Source: Petasospora fabianii (taxonomy: Eukaryota; Ascomycota; Saccharomycetes; Phaffomycetales; Wickerhamomycetaceae). Taken from it: a stretch of DNA of 64,000 nucleotides. The stretch lies in NCBI GenBank assembly GCA_022641835.1, contig CP048716.1, positions 1,860,001 through 1,924,000 of the forward strand, written 5' to 3'. A model generated the notes under the pieces. That model saw nothing but the letters and a program-made list of their open reading frames with translations, had not been told where the DNA came from and ran no database searches. A program made the translations under genes and the position numbers. The first letter of the stretch is position 1, and each line of letters opens with the position of its first letter. This document shows positions 1 to 10,551 of this stretch, piece by piece.

Positions 1-608
1 CAGCAAATGTTAACAAGTCCTCTTTGAAGACACAACTAACCATTCAGACTTCAGTTACCCCGCCACTCCCAGCACCAGAGGCACCAAAGTACTACCATCC
101 AAGTGCCCGTTCTGCGTCCACTTCGAGCATTGCCTCCTTCCAGTCTTCGCCTAACTCACCAAAAGTGTGGCAGTCGCCAACAATGGCACAGTCGCCCGTG
201 TTCCGCAATGAAAGATCTTTATCAACAACAACGATCCCCGAGGGGAAGGAAGTCCAGCAAGACTGGATGACGACCCCTACCGAGCCATTGACTATTGGCA
301 AGCCAAAGAAGAGAAACGTGAGCTGTTCTTCACTATCTGAAGTCCCTGAGAATCAGACTGTTAAGGTGAAGATCTATTACAATGATGACATCTTTGCGTT
401 GAAGTTTGAGAAGGAGCATACGGGTATCCTAGACGTTAAAAAGAGCATTGCAAAGAGATTGGAGTGTGAGATTGATGCATTGAGGTTGTATTATAAGAAC
501 CCTGTGAAGAACTACTTTTCCCCACTTGTTGATGATACGGACGTGACTTCAGCATTTGAGATGCTCAAAGCTAGTGTCAAAGTTCATATCTGGGATAATA
601 AGATATGA
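1..608 (+). CDS. BEM1: Bem1 polarity scaffold, C-terminal part (5' end outside window)
   Basis: The reading frame is open from the window edge (frame starting at base 3) to TGA at 606-608, about 201 residues. The first ~110 residues are Ser/Pro-rich linker. The last ~85 form a PB1 domain beginning near VKVKIYYNDDIFALKF and ending KASVKVHIWDNKI. The YY-DDIFAL signature is what I remember from the PB1 domain of yeast Bem1, which binds the Cdc24 exchange factor and so couples Cdc42 activation to the cortex. Full-length Bem1 carries two SH3 domains and a PX domain before this point; those would lie upstream of the window. No start codon is visible, so the gene is truncated by the window edge and not by mutation. 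Another PB1 protein is possible but less likely. Confidence 0.8.
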   Translation, partial: ANVNKSSLKTQLTIQTSVTPPLPAPEAPKYYHPSARSASTSSIASFQSSPNSPKVWQSPTMAQSPVFRNERSLSTTTIPEGKEVQQDWMTTPTEPLTIGKPKKRNVSCSSLSEVPENQTVKVKIYYNDDIFALKFEKEHTGILDVKKSIAKRLECEIDALRLYYKNPVKNYFSPLVDDTDVTSAFEMLKASVKVHIWDNKI

Positions 609-2293
609 ATGTGCCTTGGTTAGCTCTCTGATTATCAATTCTGATTAAAGACTATATATGAAACGGGGAGATGTATCAGACACACATATAGGATACGAGT
701 CGGAAGGATGTTGAGCGGTGACGATACGATTTGTTTTTATAAGTAATGTATTAATAAGGTTTGGCGTTATGATATTGGTCCATGACACGTACTATTGATT
801 GATTATACTGCATGAGCTCGATACCGCTATTTGCATAATTCATCAAACATTCAAACAGACAAGTTAAGCTCGAACGATATCTGAATCACATACCGAGGCA
901 CAACAGGGGCTCCGAAATAAGCAATTGTACTTGTATAGATATGGTTATATGTATTCTGTGAAGGCGTATCTCATTAGAAGTTAAGCAGAGACATCGGTGG
1001 CCGGTTTGTTTTTGTTTTTGTTTTTGTTTTTGTTTTCTTCTTCCAATCAGCCAATGATAGACACCAGTAGATGTTGACAACGTCTGGACATGGGGCGAAG
1101 GCGGTTTGTTTGTAGGTAGTCGTGGTCACCAGTCAAACTTCTCGCGCCTGCGGGCGCAGATGTCGGCAGATTTGTCTCAAGAGGACCGCTGATGGCCTGT
1201 CCATGAACGCGCGCGTCGGACATTTCCGGTTCGGAACGTACCATCTTCCGAAGGTCGAATTTCTTTTCTGGGAGCCTCAAATCCGTTCGTTGGTGTGTTA
1301 AAAACGTATGATGCCGCAAGTGGGCAAAATATGACTTACTAAGATGAGGTCCATATATTTTTTGTAGACATACATTGAGTATTTAACGGTCTTCTGCGTA
1401 ATTGTTCAAGTGTATTTGCTGATTCTCCTTTGATTATTTTGTATTTTGATAGACGGAGATGGGTGGGTCTCAACTCTCAGGGTGGACCGCTGGAGCGGAC
1501 ATGCGCTGCTTATCTCCCCGGGAAGTGGGCAGTGACAGGCGTTCTGTGGAAGGCTCGATCGAGATGAGGCGGCAGAACAGCAATGCCTGACATGGACAGC
1601 CTTGGGGACCTGGAAAAACACTTATTCTCCGGTAGTGAGACCGGGAGTTGGGTTTCGAGCCTCGGGATGTGCTCATAAGTGATGAGCAATCTCCGTAGTT
1701 GTTGTCTGGGAGCCGCATGAACTGCACTCTTAAATTGATATCAGGGACCCAAAGCTCAGGGCCATGAGCGGAAGCATTGTCTGGAACGCAAACATGACAA
1801 TTGATTGGAACCAGCAAAGCAGAGTATACAAGACAGCCCGGACTAGAGCCATACGGCACAGAATCACACCATCTTTAGCATTGTGTAGGGCAGTGAGCCA
1901 ATGGGGGCCGCGGCCCGTAGAGTTGAAGGACCCCTTGTCCAAATATGTAAACAAACAACCTTACGCTGCAGCCCTCGTGCCCAAGGCCGGGGAATTCGGA
2001 TCATCACACAGCTTTACCACTCTTGACAGGTCTGTGGTATATGTATGCGTCGAAAACGCCCAGAACAATTTAGAGTCTATGCATAGACTATTATACTCTA
2101 AATCCTTGCCCAAGAGTCGGCATGCTTAACTTCCAACCCATACAGAATTAACTCTATGGTTCATGAAACACAAGATAGAATTTCAAGCCGAAGAAGGAAA
2201 GAGAGAGTGAGAGTGAGTGTGTGTGAGTGTATGTCTACGCAAGCTGTGTAGTGTATATACATGCATATTTCATGGTCAAACTTTCTAGTGTTT
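609..2293. other. 1.7 kb stretch without a recognisable gene
   Basis: This gap lies between two convergent genes (BEM1 and the GPCR), so no promoter is needed here. It holds a GTTTTT repeat (1008-1036), a purine/GT-rich run near 2195-2232 and overlapping short open frames on both strands (1470-1859 minus, 1764-2129 plus) whose translations resemble no family I know. No tRNA-like T-arm was found. It may contain a non-coding RNA, a lost gene, or nothing. Confidence 0.5.
1008..1036. repeat. GTTTTT hexanucleotide microsatellite
   Basis: Almost five units of GTTTTT in a row, with G at 1008, 1014, 1020, 1026 and 1032, ending in TTTTC. It lies outside coding sequence. Confidence 0.9.
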
Positions 2294-3811
2294 TCAACGA
2301 CCTGGACCTTTGCCCAAGATCTCACCGAGGTCCATCATTTGATCATCGTCAAATGGTGTTGGTGTCCGTTCCTCTGCATCGTTTAAGGTTGGTAATGAAT
2401 GAAAGAATTGTCCCGCACTGGCCATATTGAGATTGAAATGACTTCTCATGCTCCCTCTTCTAGAGTTGGAACCATCGTGTGTCTTCGTGTTTAAACTTGT
2501 TTGTGATGAATTTCTTTGATCATGACTTAGGGAAGCATCATCGACACTTTTAGGATTTGAACCAGTCAGTTTCTCTTCATCTTCAATGGCCCTTTCCCAA
2601 TCACCACCACTGCCAAGACTAGGTCCCGAAGCTAACATCTTGGCTGTAACGGTCCATGGTTTCTCTTTCACCATGAAAATGATGGTGTCCACTGTACAAC
2701 TTAATGGCACAGTGGTTGCCATGGCCAAAGATAATCCAAAGGGTAGTAAGCCATTCCCGTTGATATAATTCCAAACCTGCATTACAGCGGCAGACGCCCA
2801 TACAACGATATATCCCAGGGGATAAACGACAAACAAGTTGACCTCTCTCCAAGCCGCCTGGTCACGATGTACATTTGCATCATTTGCCATTGCCATCAAT
2901 TCTCTTTGAAGGTTCCTCGTTATGTCACCAGTCGATTGCGATCCATTAATAGTTGGTGCTGGTGCATCGTCATACACTGATCTTTTGGATTTTTCAATGG
3001 ACATGAGTTTGAACCTTAGAGAAAGGATTATGGAACCATATACTGTAATGATGACAGCAATGTTTAAATACTTGAATGCCCAATCATTAACAATTGTTTT
3101 CCATGTTGGAGTGGGCGTCACGGAGCAGAAGTGATTGTTCTCATAATGGACACCGGGGCCAATAAATACAACTCCAGAGAGTACAAGGCCAATGATAAGA
3201 GAAAGGGTGATACTAATCCATCTTACTCTGAATAACCCACCTTCGTTTTGAGTGCTATATCGTCCATCTTTCTCAAAGACTTCTAGTCCTTTTAATGGGT
3301 TTCTCCTGAGTGTAACCACTTGCCAAAGACTGTTAAACCAGATTCTAAACGACGGTATGCGTCGATGGTATGGTCTTGTGAGTGCTGGGGCAAAAACAAC
3401 GAGTCCATTATGTATTGTGATGAGAAACATCGTATAATCTGCGAGGAAAGTCACAAGTGATAAGATGAATCCCATTCCTTGACAAAAGCGATGATCAAAG
3501 CTCGAATCATTAAGGAGATGATCCATGGTGGCAAACCGACGAGCACTGATCACAACGAGGATGAATGCCTTAAGACAGTCAAAGAGCATGAGGGATACGA
3601 GGAGTTGGAGACGAAAGATTGTACGACGTTCAGGGGCCATACGACACCATAGAAAGATTCCAATGGATCCTGTTACAAGGGATAGGAGTGATGTGGATAG
3701 TTCACAGGATTGAAGAGTACGCATTTGGGACTCTGTGTAAGGGTAACGCATGTTGATTTGTGTGGGGGAGGCCACAGTTGCGGGGGAGCTCGCTCGCTCG
3801 ACGAGTGCCAT
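2294..3811 (-). CDS. GPR1: Gpr1/Git3-family G-protein-coupled receptor
   Basis: 505 residues from the first in-frame ATG (3809-3811); the open frame upstream has no ATG. Seven hydrophobic segments are visible at about 38-57, 68-90, 112-140, 188-210, 247-268, 326-347 and 356-380. The segment VVYPLGYIVVW and the following TM7 resemble the C-terminal Gpr1 domain. Gpr1 is the plasma-membrane sugar receptor that activates Gpa2 and the cAMP/PKA pathway. The loop between TM5 and TM6 is only ~58 residues and the tail ~120 residues, so the protein is about half the length of S. cerevisiae Gpr1 (961 aa), which has a very long third loop. The tail is Ser/Asn-rich. The ligand cannot be read from sequence, and a different fungal cAMP-receptor-like GPCR is the main alternative. 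Confidence 0.75.
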   Translation of the reverse strand: MALVERASSPATVASPTQINMRYPYTESQMRTLQSCELSTSLLSLVTGSIGIFLWCRMAPERRTIFRLQLLVSLMLFDCLKAFILVVISARRFATMDHLLNDSSFDHRFCQGMGFILSLVTFLADYTMFLITIHNGLVVFAPALTRPYHRRIPSFRIWFNSLWQVVTLRRNPLKGLEVFEKDGRYSTQNEGGLFRVRWISITLSLIIGLVLSGVVFIGPGVHYENNHFCSVTPTPTWKTIVNDWAFKYLNIAVIITVYGSIILSLRFKLMSIEKSKRSVYDDAPAPTINGSQSTGDITRNLQRELMAMANDANVHRDQAAWREVNLFVVYPLGYIVVWASAAVMQVWNYINGNGLLPFGLSLAMATTVPLSCTVDTIIFMVKEKPWTVTAKMLASGPSLGSGGDWERAIEDEEKLTGSNPKSVDDASLSHDQRNSSQTSLNTKTHDGSNSRRGSMRSHFNLNMASAGQFFHSLPTLNDAEERTPTPFDDDQMMDLGEILGKGPGR

Positions 3812-5160
3812 TGAGTCGTGTATAATGGTGGTCGTACTGTGTGGATGTATGGCGTGTTGTGACAATGTTGATTTTGATATTGATATTGTCGTTGTGGGTC
3901 GAAAAGAAGCAAGCAAGAGAAGAATGAGCGATGGTTGTAGTTAATTAATATGATGATTATGAGTGGTTGCTGTCCCTTGTCAAAAGATAGTTTAAGCCGA
4001 GTCTTGCGCGTAGGGTGATGAAGGCAGCAGAGGTGAGAAGTGGACAGTGGGCAGTGGGCAGAAGTGAGTGGTTAATCAGTGCCCTCCCATGTGGAGGTTA
4101 ATGGCGAGCAGCAGCGAACGAGGAGAACGAGAGTTAAAGCTTACGAGGGCAGCAAGTGTCTTTTCTGTGGTTGATTGTTCAGTGAGGGGATGCTGTCTAG
4201 ATCTTGCGTCTTTTGTCATCGTTAATGTGAGAGGAGAGGCGTCGGCGAAAGGCGATGCACATGGCATGGCACTGCGCCTTATCAGTGACATCAAGCGCGA
4301 TGGGTTTTGGAAAAGCATTACAGAGAGTAATATTGATGGGTTACAACTTCTATATTAATCTTGTTCTTATTGGTGAATCACCACTATAAAACTACTAACA
4401 TAATCTACCAAATGGACCCAGTGACTCGGCCCCCGGTACATTACAATAGCAGCCAACCCCCTCTTCTCCCCTCTCTTTACAGCGCAGAGCTTTCGGCATA
4501 AACCTACGCAAACAGATGCTCGTATCTGCGGGCCGCTGGCTGTGAGCGAAGGCGTCGATCTCTTCTTAGAAGGTTTATATTCCATGGCATATGTATTTAA
4601 AGATACTAAGGTTCTCAACAGCCATAAAGTGATAAGGTGAGGGCCACACATAATCCATTAGTTGATGCCCCGAGTAAATCCAGGGGCGCCCGCGCCCGCG
4701 CACCCCGCGCTATTGCAAGAGATGACATATTTGCAAGACAGCAATTCAACTACTTATAAAATTGGGGAACTATTGAAACGTCATTCCTCTTGATTAAATA
4801 ATCTAATTAGGTATTCCACGGATGGCACTACTGATACCACCGGAAAATAATTCTGTATATATATATATTTTATAGACTATCGCCGTCGCTCTTGCTCTGT
4901 GCTCTAGTTGTATATATAGCTCTCATTTCATTAACTTTATGTAACGCCATTCGGGCGGCGGACTCGTCTTCCCCGCGGTGTCCGGGTGTGCGCAGAATAT
5001 TTGCGAAAGAGGTTGCCAGTTGGTGGCTTGGAGAGTGGCAGAGAAAGAGGGTGGGTGGTATGAGAGAGATAGAAAGAGAAAGACAACCACTACTTATTCA
5101 ACATATCCCTTAACTTTACATATAATACTGTAAACAGAGTTACAAACAAGAAAACCACAC
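3812..5160. other. 1.35 kb divergent upstream region of the GPCR and bZIP genes
   Basis: This is the shared promoter region between the GPCR (minus) and the bZIP gene (plus). It contains a GC-rich run of CGCG repeats near 4685-4711 and a short TA run near 4855-4870. A 96-codon open frame at 4068-4358 is unlike any known protein. I see no RNA gene. Confidence 0.5.
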
Positions 5161-6123
5161 ATGAACCACACGTACACCAACGGCACCGCCTTCCAGCCAG
5201 AGATGGCCAACCCGCAATGGAGTTCCCATTTTTACCCGGCGGACCAGCACCAACAGTTTGATATACCGGCACCACAGGAGCTCACTTCGGAGAACCTCAT
5301 GTTAAATGCTAGAGAAGAATGTGATTTGATCGAGAGTCTTAACTTGCCCCAGGGCCCCTTCGCCTCGGGCACTCCACACCCACACGCACATCCTCAGCAT
5401 ATGAATGGCGCGTCAGCGGCTGTCAAGGCTGAACAGGACATTGAGCCTGTGCCACAGGCATACAACAGTATGGGTTCATTTTCTGAAAAGTCTTCTCCAT
5501 CGACAATCTTTAACAGTCTGCCCCTCACAGCACTTGACATGCAGAAACTCAATCAGAACATTCAACATGAGGATAAGACACAGGGATTATCAGAAGAAGA
5601 ACTCACAAACAAGAGAAAAGCTCAAAACAGAGCCGCCCAGAGAGCTTTCAGAGAGCGTAAAGAGATGAAACTTAAAGAACTCGAGGTTAAACTCAAAGAG
5701 TCAGAATCAGATAAAGAAGCTCTCAGACTTCAACTCGAACAGTTGAAAAAGCAAAATATCGTCGTTACAACAGAGAACAAGTTACTCTTACAAAAGAACA
5801 ATGCAACATCGGGCTCACCACACATCGGTGCATCAACTACAGCTGTGATACCCCCTGATGGAGAATTTTCCTTCCCCGTTCACGATAAGTTTGAAAACAT
5901 GTTGTCACAATCTACGGACCAGTTGCACAATGAAGAGATTCCATATGAACACAAGAGATTAACACTGCCAGAAGTGTGGGAATATTTGAACAATATAGAA
6001 CAGACTTTTGATATCGAGGTGGTTATGAAGAAGTTACAGGGAAATGAGGTTTGTCATAAGCTTGGCCCTGCTTATCACTTGGAACTTGTTGATGAGATCG
6101 TTGCCGAGGAAAGTGCTTCATGA
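5161..6123 (+). CDS. AP-1-like bZIP transcription factor (Yap/Fcr3 type)
   Basis: 320 residues. The basic region KRKAQNRAAQRAFRERKE (about residues 150-167) is the fungal AP-1 (Pap1/Yap) signature, with the RAAQRAF segment giving the Yap-type DNA contact. A leucine zipper follows to about residue 216. The C-terminus carries a short conserved-looking block, LTLPEVWEYLNNIEQ, and has a single cysteine near the end. The paired cysteine-rich domains that make Yap1 redox-sensitive are absent, so this is more like the Yap3/Fcr3 branch than Yap1. It acts in the nucleus. The start is the ATG at 5161; the N-terminus is Gln/Pro/His-rich. Which Yap paralogue it corresponds to cannot be settled here. Confidence 0.85.
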   Translation: MNHTYTNGTAFQPEMANPQWSSHFYPADQHQQFDIPAPQELTSENLMLNAREECDLIESLNLPQGPFASGTPHPHAHPQHMNGASAAVKAEQDIEPVPQAYNSMGSFSEKSSPSTIFNSLPLTALDMQKLNQNIQHEDKTQGLSEEELTNKRKAQNRAAQRAFRERKEMKLKELEVKLKESESDKEALRLQLEQLKKQNIVVTTENKLLLQKNNATSGSPHIGASTTAVIPPDGEFSFPVHDKFENMLSQSTDQLHNEEIPYEHKRLTLPEVWEYLNNIEQTFDIEVVMKKLQGNEVCHKLGPAYHLELVDEIVAEESAS

Positions 6124-6370
6124 TTTAGGGAAACTTGATTTGTTTTTTATGGTTAAGTCGTTTGATTGCATGATCCTATGACCGGGTTTCTGACGACAGT
6201 TGGTGTTGTCTCTATTTGCTTCTTTTCTGTTTTTATTTTCTCGTTTACTTTTAATGGAGCTTGATTTTCAATGATTATGTATGCTTTTGATCTGGAGGTT
6301 AAAGCTCAGTATACGTGTACATTATGACTATTTAATTTGCACTGATAGTTGACATATGATGAATCTAACA

Positions 6371-8017
6371 TCACTCAAACCAATAGTTGTCGGTACCAAC
6401 AGCCTTGGAGATGACCTTCACCATCTTCAATACTTTCTCATCACGCATCTTGGGACCAGTGATTTGGATTGCGACAGGACCACCATGGTACAACTCTGGG
6501 TCATAACCTTTATAAACCTGTTCATCAAACTCGTTAGCCCTTGGTGTATAAGCAGTCTCCACAACATCCAAATCCTTATCAGCTCTCGTGACTGGAACAG
6601 TAGCAGTCGGCCAATCTAATCCGTTCCAGACTGATGTGTAGCCAATGTAAGCCATTGTTCCATGTGCAGCAGCAGGGAGTGGTGCTAATGGGGAAACTAT
6701 TCCATCAACTTTTCCACCAGTGGATGTCTTTTTAGAAGTCTCTAACCATTGCTTCAAGAATTTTTCATGCAACAGGATACGCTCGGTCTGTTTGACCCAT
6801 AACTCCTTGGTGCTAATTTCTGGTGTCTCACAGACAATTTTCATAAATGGGTTCTCAATAGGTTCACCAGTTTCATTGGCCAAATCAACAATCTTGGTGG
6901 TACCTCCTGAGGAGTAGAACTCTCTGACAAGTTTCTGCATTGGCTCATGTAATCCAGTAGGGTCCCATTCAATAACTTCATGACCCGCAGCTTTTAGCTT
7001 CTCCACGACAGTCTTGATACCTCTCTGCACTGGAGGAGTTGGATGAACGACACCATCATCGTAACAGACGGCGAAACACAACTTCTCTTTCACTTCAGCC
7101 TGTTCATCCCATTTGATTCCTAGCATCTTCGGGTCCTTATACTCTAAATCCAACTTTGCAATTTCACGACCGTACAACTCCAACAGCTCGACACAAGTAG
7201 CGATAGGTCCGTTAACACTTGGGACACTCTCACAACCGCTCAAGATACTTCTACCACCCCAAATGGGCCACCTTCCACTAGTAGTCTTGATGGTGTACAG
7301 ATTCTGGAATCCACCAGGACATCTCAAACTACCACCAAGATCACCACCAAGACCCATGGCACTTCCCCTCATCGCCACGAGACAGCCTTCACCACCACTC
7401 GAGCCACCACAGGTCAAATCACGGTTGAACGGGTTCATTGTGGTTCCCCACAAGAAATTCTGAGATTCGAGCATCATCATGGCCGTTGGAAGATTTGTCT
7501 TGACGTAGAATACGGCACCCATGTCGCGTATGGTAGACACGATGAGACCATCAGAAGTTGGGATGGAATCAGCAAGGGAAGTGTAACCCATTGAGGTCGC
7601 AATTCCCTTGACCGGTTGATTGTCCTTGAGAGAAACTGGAAGACCATGGAAGGGTCCCTTGAGCTTCCCCGTGGTGGCATAGTATTCATCGAGCTCTTGA
7701 GCTGTCTTTAGCCCTTCGTCAAAGAACACCTCGGTGAGACAGTTGGTGAGTTGATGAGCGATGGTGGCACGATGGGCAAAGGCCCTGTACACCTCGACAG
7801 CTGTCCACTTCTTTGAAGCAATGTTGGAAAGGATCACGAGTGGATTGGTGCTGGTGATCTCAATTTCGGAGGCTGAAAGATAGCCGGAGGAGACGGGCCA
7901 GAGATGCACGTCCTTGATCTCTGGACCGGGGAGCTTATCCTCTGGAACAAGCCATTCAGGATTGAACTTTGCATCACGCTCTGCCTTCTTGCGAGCGGAA
8001 ATCTCCTTATAACTCAT
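6371..8017 (-). CDS. Amidase-signature hydrolase (Amd2/acetamidase type)
   Basis: 548 residues, matching the ~549 aa of yeast Amd2-type amidases. The amidase-signature triad is visible: Lys131 in PVSLKDNQP, cis-Ser206 in GGSSGGE, and nucleophile Ser230 in GGDLGGSLRCPG. The Ser-Ser spacing of 24 equals that of FAAH. It should hydrolyse a small carboxamide to acid and ammonia, allowing the amide to serve as a nitrogen source. There is no signal peptide or membrane segment, so it is probably cytosolic. It is divergent from a carboxylate/amide permease gene with 1 kb between the starts, a layout that suggests co-regulation. The substrate is not determined by sequence. Confidence 0.88.
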   Translation of the reverse strand: MSYKEISARKKAERDAKFNPEWLVPEDKLPGPEIKDVHLWPVSSGYLSASEIEITSTNPLVILSNIASKKWTAVEVYRAFAHRATIAHQLTNCLTEVFFDEGLKTAQELDEYYATTGKLKGPFHGLPVSLKDNQPVKGIATSMGYTSLADSIPTSDGLIVSTIRDMGAVFYVKTNLPTAMMMLESQNFLWGTTMNPFNRDLTCGGSSGGEGCLVAMRGSAMGLGGDLGGSLRCPGGFQNLYTIKTTSGRWPIWGGRSILSGCESVPSVNGPIATCVELLELYGREIAKLDLEYKDPKMLGIKWDEQAEVKEKLCFAVCYDDGVVHPTPPVQRGIKTVVEKLKAAGHEVIEWDPTGLHEPMQKLVREFYSSGGTTKIVDLANETGEPIENPFMKIVCETPEISTKELWVKQTERILLHEKFLKQWLETSKKTSTGGKVDGIVSPLAPLPAAAHGTMAYIGYTSVWNGLDWPTATVPVTRADKDLDVVETAYTPRANEFDEQVYKGYDPELYHGGPVAIQITGPKMRDEKVLKMVKVISKAVGTDNYWFE

Positions 8018-9021
8018 AGTTGATGGTGGTAATGATGTTGATCGGGATTAATAGCTGGATGAACAAGGTGGGCCTGCCGTCAGTTTAAGTATACCCACAG
8101 AGAAGTGATCGACCGCTGATACCTGCGTTCGGTCGAGGCTCATAAGCACACCCAGCGGTGATACACCCCATTTGTATAGCTGGCGGCTGTAAAAGAAGGA
8201 TCAGATAGCATTCTCCCTTCGATAGGAGTTTAAACTGCTGTAGGAAATTGGAGAAGGGAAGGTAAGATCAAAGGGAAATGCATCAAGTGCGTTCGGTGTG
8301 AGTTACGTCGCGGGGTGTCTACTCGTTTCGGCAACCGCGGGCGACCCCACACTCTTGATAAGAGATCTCTGTTATGATGCAGTCGTAACTGAACTCTCGA
8401 GAGTCAAAGAGTCAGAGAGTCAGAGATCACAGGTCCGTGGTCAGCATTAGATGATTCGTATCCGAGTTGATTGCAACAGCTTAACTGAAGGTGTGTGTTG
8501 GAGATGGAAAAGTAATTTTTCAGTCAGGTTTGGTGTTCCTCGGTAGGGGCTTGCTTTGAAATGCGTACCATAAGGCGAGCCTATACCCCTCAAAGAGATT
8601 CCACCTCCCAGTGATTCGACTAACTTTTGGATAAATCCTGCTCAGGGTGGGCGCACCAGAATGGTGTTAATGGTCTTGGGATCAAGTCGGCGATGGCATC
8701 AGATGCGGCAGAACAATAGTGTCGCTGTAGGATCCCACTTTGGTACATTTGCGCCAGCACTGACTAGTCATTTGATGCTCCATATAGTGAGTACTCGCCA
8801 TTTGTTTGATTGCCCATGGAAGTTAGAACCCAATGGGTTGTTCCCACGACAGCCCATCAAAACTGCTATCCCCCTACCAACTAGGCCACTGAGCGTGGCC
8901 CCACCACAAATTTTTTGGCTCTTCAAGAGATGGGGTGCATAGTACAGCTCATCGTCTCGTTTAAAGAAGGCTCGAACCCCATCCTCTGCTTCAGGAGAGG
9001 AGCAGACAACGACAGACCAAG
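8018..9021. promoter_or_regulatory. Divergent promoter region of amidase and permease, with a GATA site
   Basis: One kilobase between two start codons. It contains GATAAG at 8357-8362, the core site of Gln3/Gat1-type nitrogen-regulated GATA factors, within the palindrome CTCTTGATAAGAG. Further GATA cores lie near 8202 and 8221. One CCG/CGG-rich stretch lies near 8310-8345. No RNA gene was recognised; a weak T-arm-like sequence near 8945-8960 (minus strand) is not part of a cloverleaf. Confidence 0.4.
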
Positions 9022-10488
9022 ATGAACAAGCTCAGGTCTTTCCTATGGGGTACTCCTCCATCGGATCCGAAGGAGGCTCGTCTTCTCTTCAAGATTGATT
9101 GGTTTGTTCTGTCATACGTCTGCTCACTTTATTGGGTAAATTATCTCGACAGAACTAACGTTGCCAACGCGTACGTCAGTGGTATGAAAGAAGATCTCGA
9201 GATGGAAGGAAATGAGTTTAACGTCATCAATACAGTCTTCACCGTTGGATACATTGTTGGTATGATACCAAACAACCTCATCCTTCTCAAGGTACGGCCA
9301 AAGTTTTGGCTTTCATTCTGCTGTTTCGGTTGGGGAATGCTCACCCTAGCACTGTACAAAGTAACCAACTATAAACAGATCTGTGTTATCAGATTCTTTC
9401 AAGCACTCTTCGAATCAACCACCTTTTCTGGATCCCACCTGATTCTTGGAAGCTGGTACAACTCTGAAGATATTGTTGACCCAGACACTGGTCGTGTGCA
9501 ATCATCGGAGCTTACAAAGCGTACCGCCATCTTCACTGCGTCTGGTTTACTCGGGTCAATCTTCTCATCATTTATGCAAGCCGCAATTTATACCAATATG
9601 GATGGTTTAAATGGTATTGCTGGCTGGAGATGGCTCTTTATCATTGATGCTGTCATCACGATCCCGATTTCCATCTATGGATTTATCTTCTTTCCAGATA
9701 CCCCAGAGACATGCACGGCTTTCTACTTCTCACAAGAGGAAATAAACCTTGCTATTGAAAGAGTGCAAAATCCACATATGGATCAAAAGTTTGATTGGTC
9801 CCTTTTGGGACGTGTTCTTGGTCGATGGCACTGGTGGGGGTTCTCAATTCTGTGGATCCTTGGTGGTGAAAATGAGTCCTTCTGCACTAATTCCCTGTTT
9901 GCCATCTGGCTGAAGAACAGGGGTTACTCCGTACAAGACGCTAACCGCTTACCAATGGGCGTTTATGCAGTGGGTATTATCTCGACATTCATATGTGCCC
10001 TGTATGTTGATCATACAGGTGGAAGATATCACTGGCATGTTGCGATTTTCATATCTGTGTGTCTGCTTGTGTCTGGTATCATGGTCTTGGTTAACCCTTT
10101 GCATGCCCCAGTGCAGTTCTTTGCTCAATATTTGTCTGGTGTATCATATGCAGGTCAGGCATCGTTCTTTGCTTGGGCCAATGTCGTCACTAGACATGAC
10201 CTACAAGAAAGAGCCATGGTATTAGCGTCGATGAATATGTTCAGTAGTAGTGTGAATGCTTGGTACTCTCTGCTACTCTATAGAGCTACAACTGCACCCG
10301 AGTTCAGACCTGGTGCTATTGCTTTGCTGTGTACGGCAGTATTGTCTGCTGCTGTTGCTGGTAGCATAAGGATGTTGCAGCTCAGAGATGAAAAGAATGT
10401 GGAGGAAACAGTTAGTGAAGAGAAAGTTAACAAAAGCGAGGAAACTGACGACAAAAAGTTGTTATCACCCGAACCAACATCCATCTAA
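9022..10488 (+). CDS. MFS permease, Dal5/Fen2/Liz1 anion:cation symporter family
   Basis: 488 residues with about 12 hydrophobic segments. The N-terminal DRTNVANAYVSGMKEDL segment is the hallmark of the allantoate/pantothenate (ACS) family, and IFFPDTPETC at the end of TM6 resembles Fen2, Liz1 and Seo1. These plasma-membrane carriers import carboxylates, vitamins or small amide and sulfonate compounds with protons. The C-terminal tail is charged and Lys/Glu-rich. The divergent amidase neighbour suggests that the imported compound may be the amidase substrate or a related nitrogen source; that is inference. Pantothenate uptake (Fen2) is the main alternative function. Confidence 0.85.
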   Translation: MNKLRSFLWGTPPSDPKEARLLFKIDWFVLSYVCSLYWVNYLDRTNVANAYVSGMKEDLEMEGNEFNVINTVFTVGYIVGMIPNNLILLKVRPKFWLSFCCFGWGMLTLALYKVTNYKQICVIRFFQALFESTTFSGSHLILGSWYNSEDIVDPDTGRVQSSELTKRTAIFTASGLLGSIFSSFMQAAIYTNMDGLNGIAGWRWLFIIDAVITIPISIYGFIFFPDTPETCTAFYFSQEEINLAIERVQNPHMDQKFDWSLLGRVLGRWHWWGFSILWILGGENESFCTNSLFAIWLKNRGYSVQDANRLPMGVYAVGIISTFICALYVDHTGGRYHWHVAIFISVCLLVSGIMVLVNPLHAPVQFFAQYLSGVSYAGQASFFAWANVVTRHDLQERAMVLASMNMFSSSVNAWYSLLLYRATTAPEFRPGAIALLCTAVLSAAVAGSIRMLQLRDEKNVEETVSEEKVNKSEETDDKKLLSPEPTSI

Positions 10489-10551
10489 TTTGATATAACT
10501 ATATATATTCGTAACTTCATCACATTAAAGAGAGTTAAATACCTGTTGACA

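Noticed and set aside
1470-2129. Overlapping open frames of 129 codons (minus, 1470-1859) and 121 codons (plus, 1764-2129)
   Set aside because: They overlap on opposite strands, match no family, have mixed composition and no supporting promoter context.
4068-4358. 96-codon open frame in the GPCR/bZIP gap
   Set aside because: Unlike any known protein; an open frame on the other strand covers the same bases.
8661-8942. 93-codon open frame before the permease
   Set aside because: No recognisable domain and it lies in the expected promoter.
8941-8962. T-arm-like sequence GGGGTTCGAGCC on the minus strand
   Set aside because: The flanking bases do not form an acceptor stem, D-arm or anticodon arm, so it is not a tRNA.
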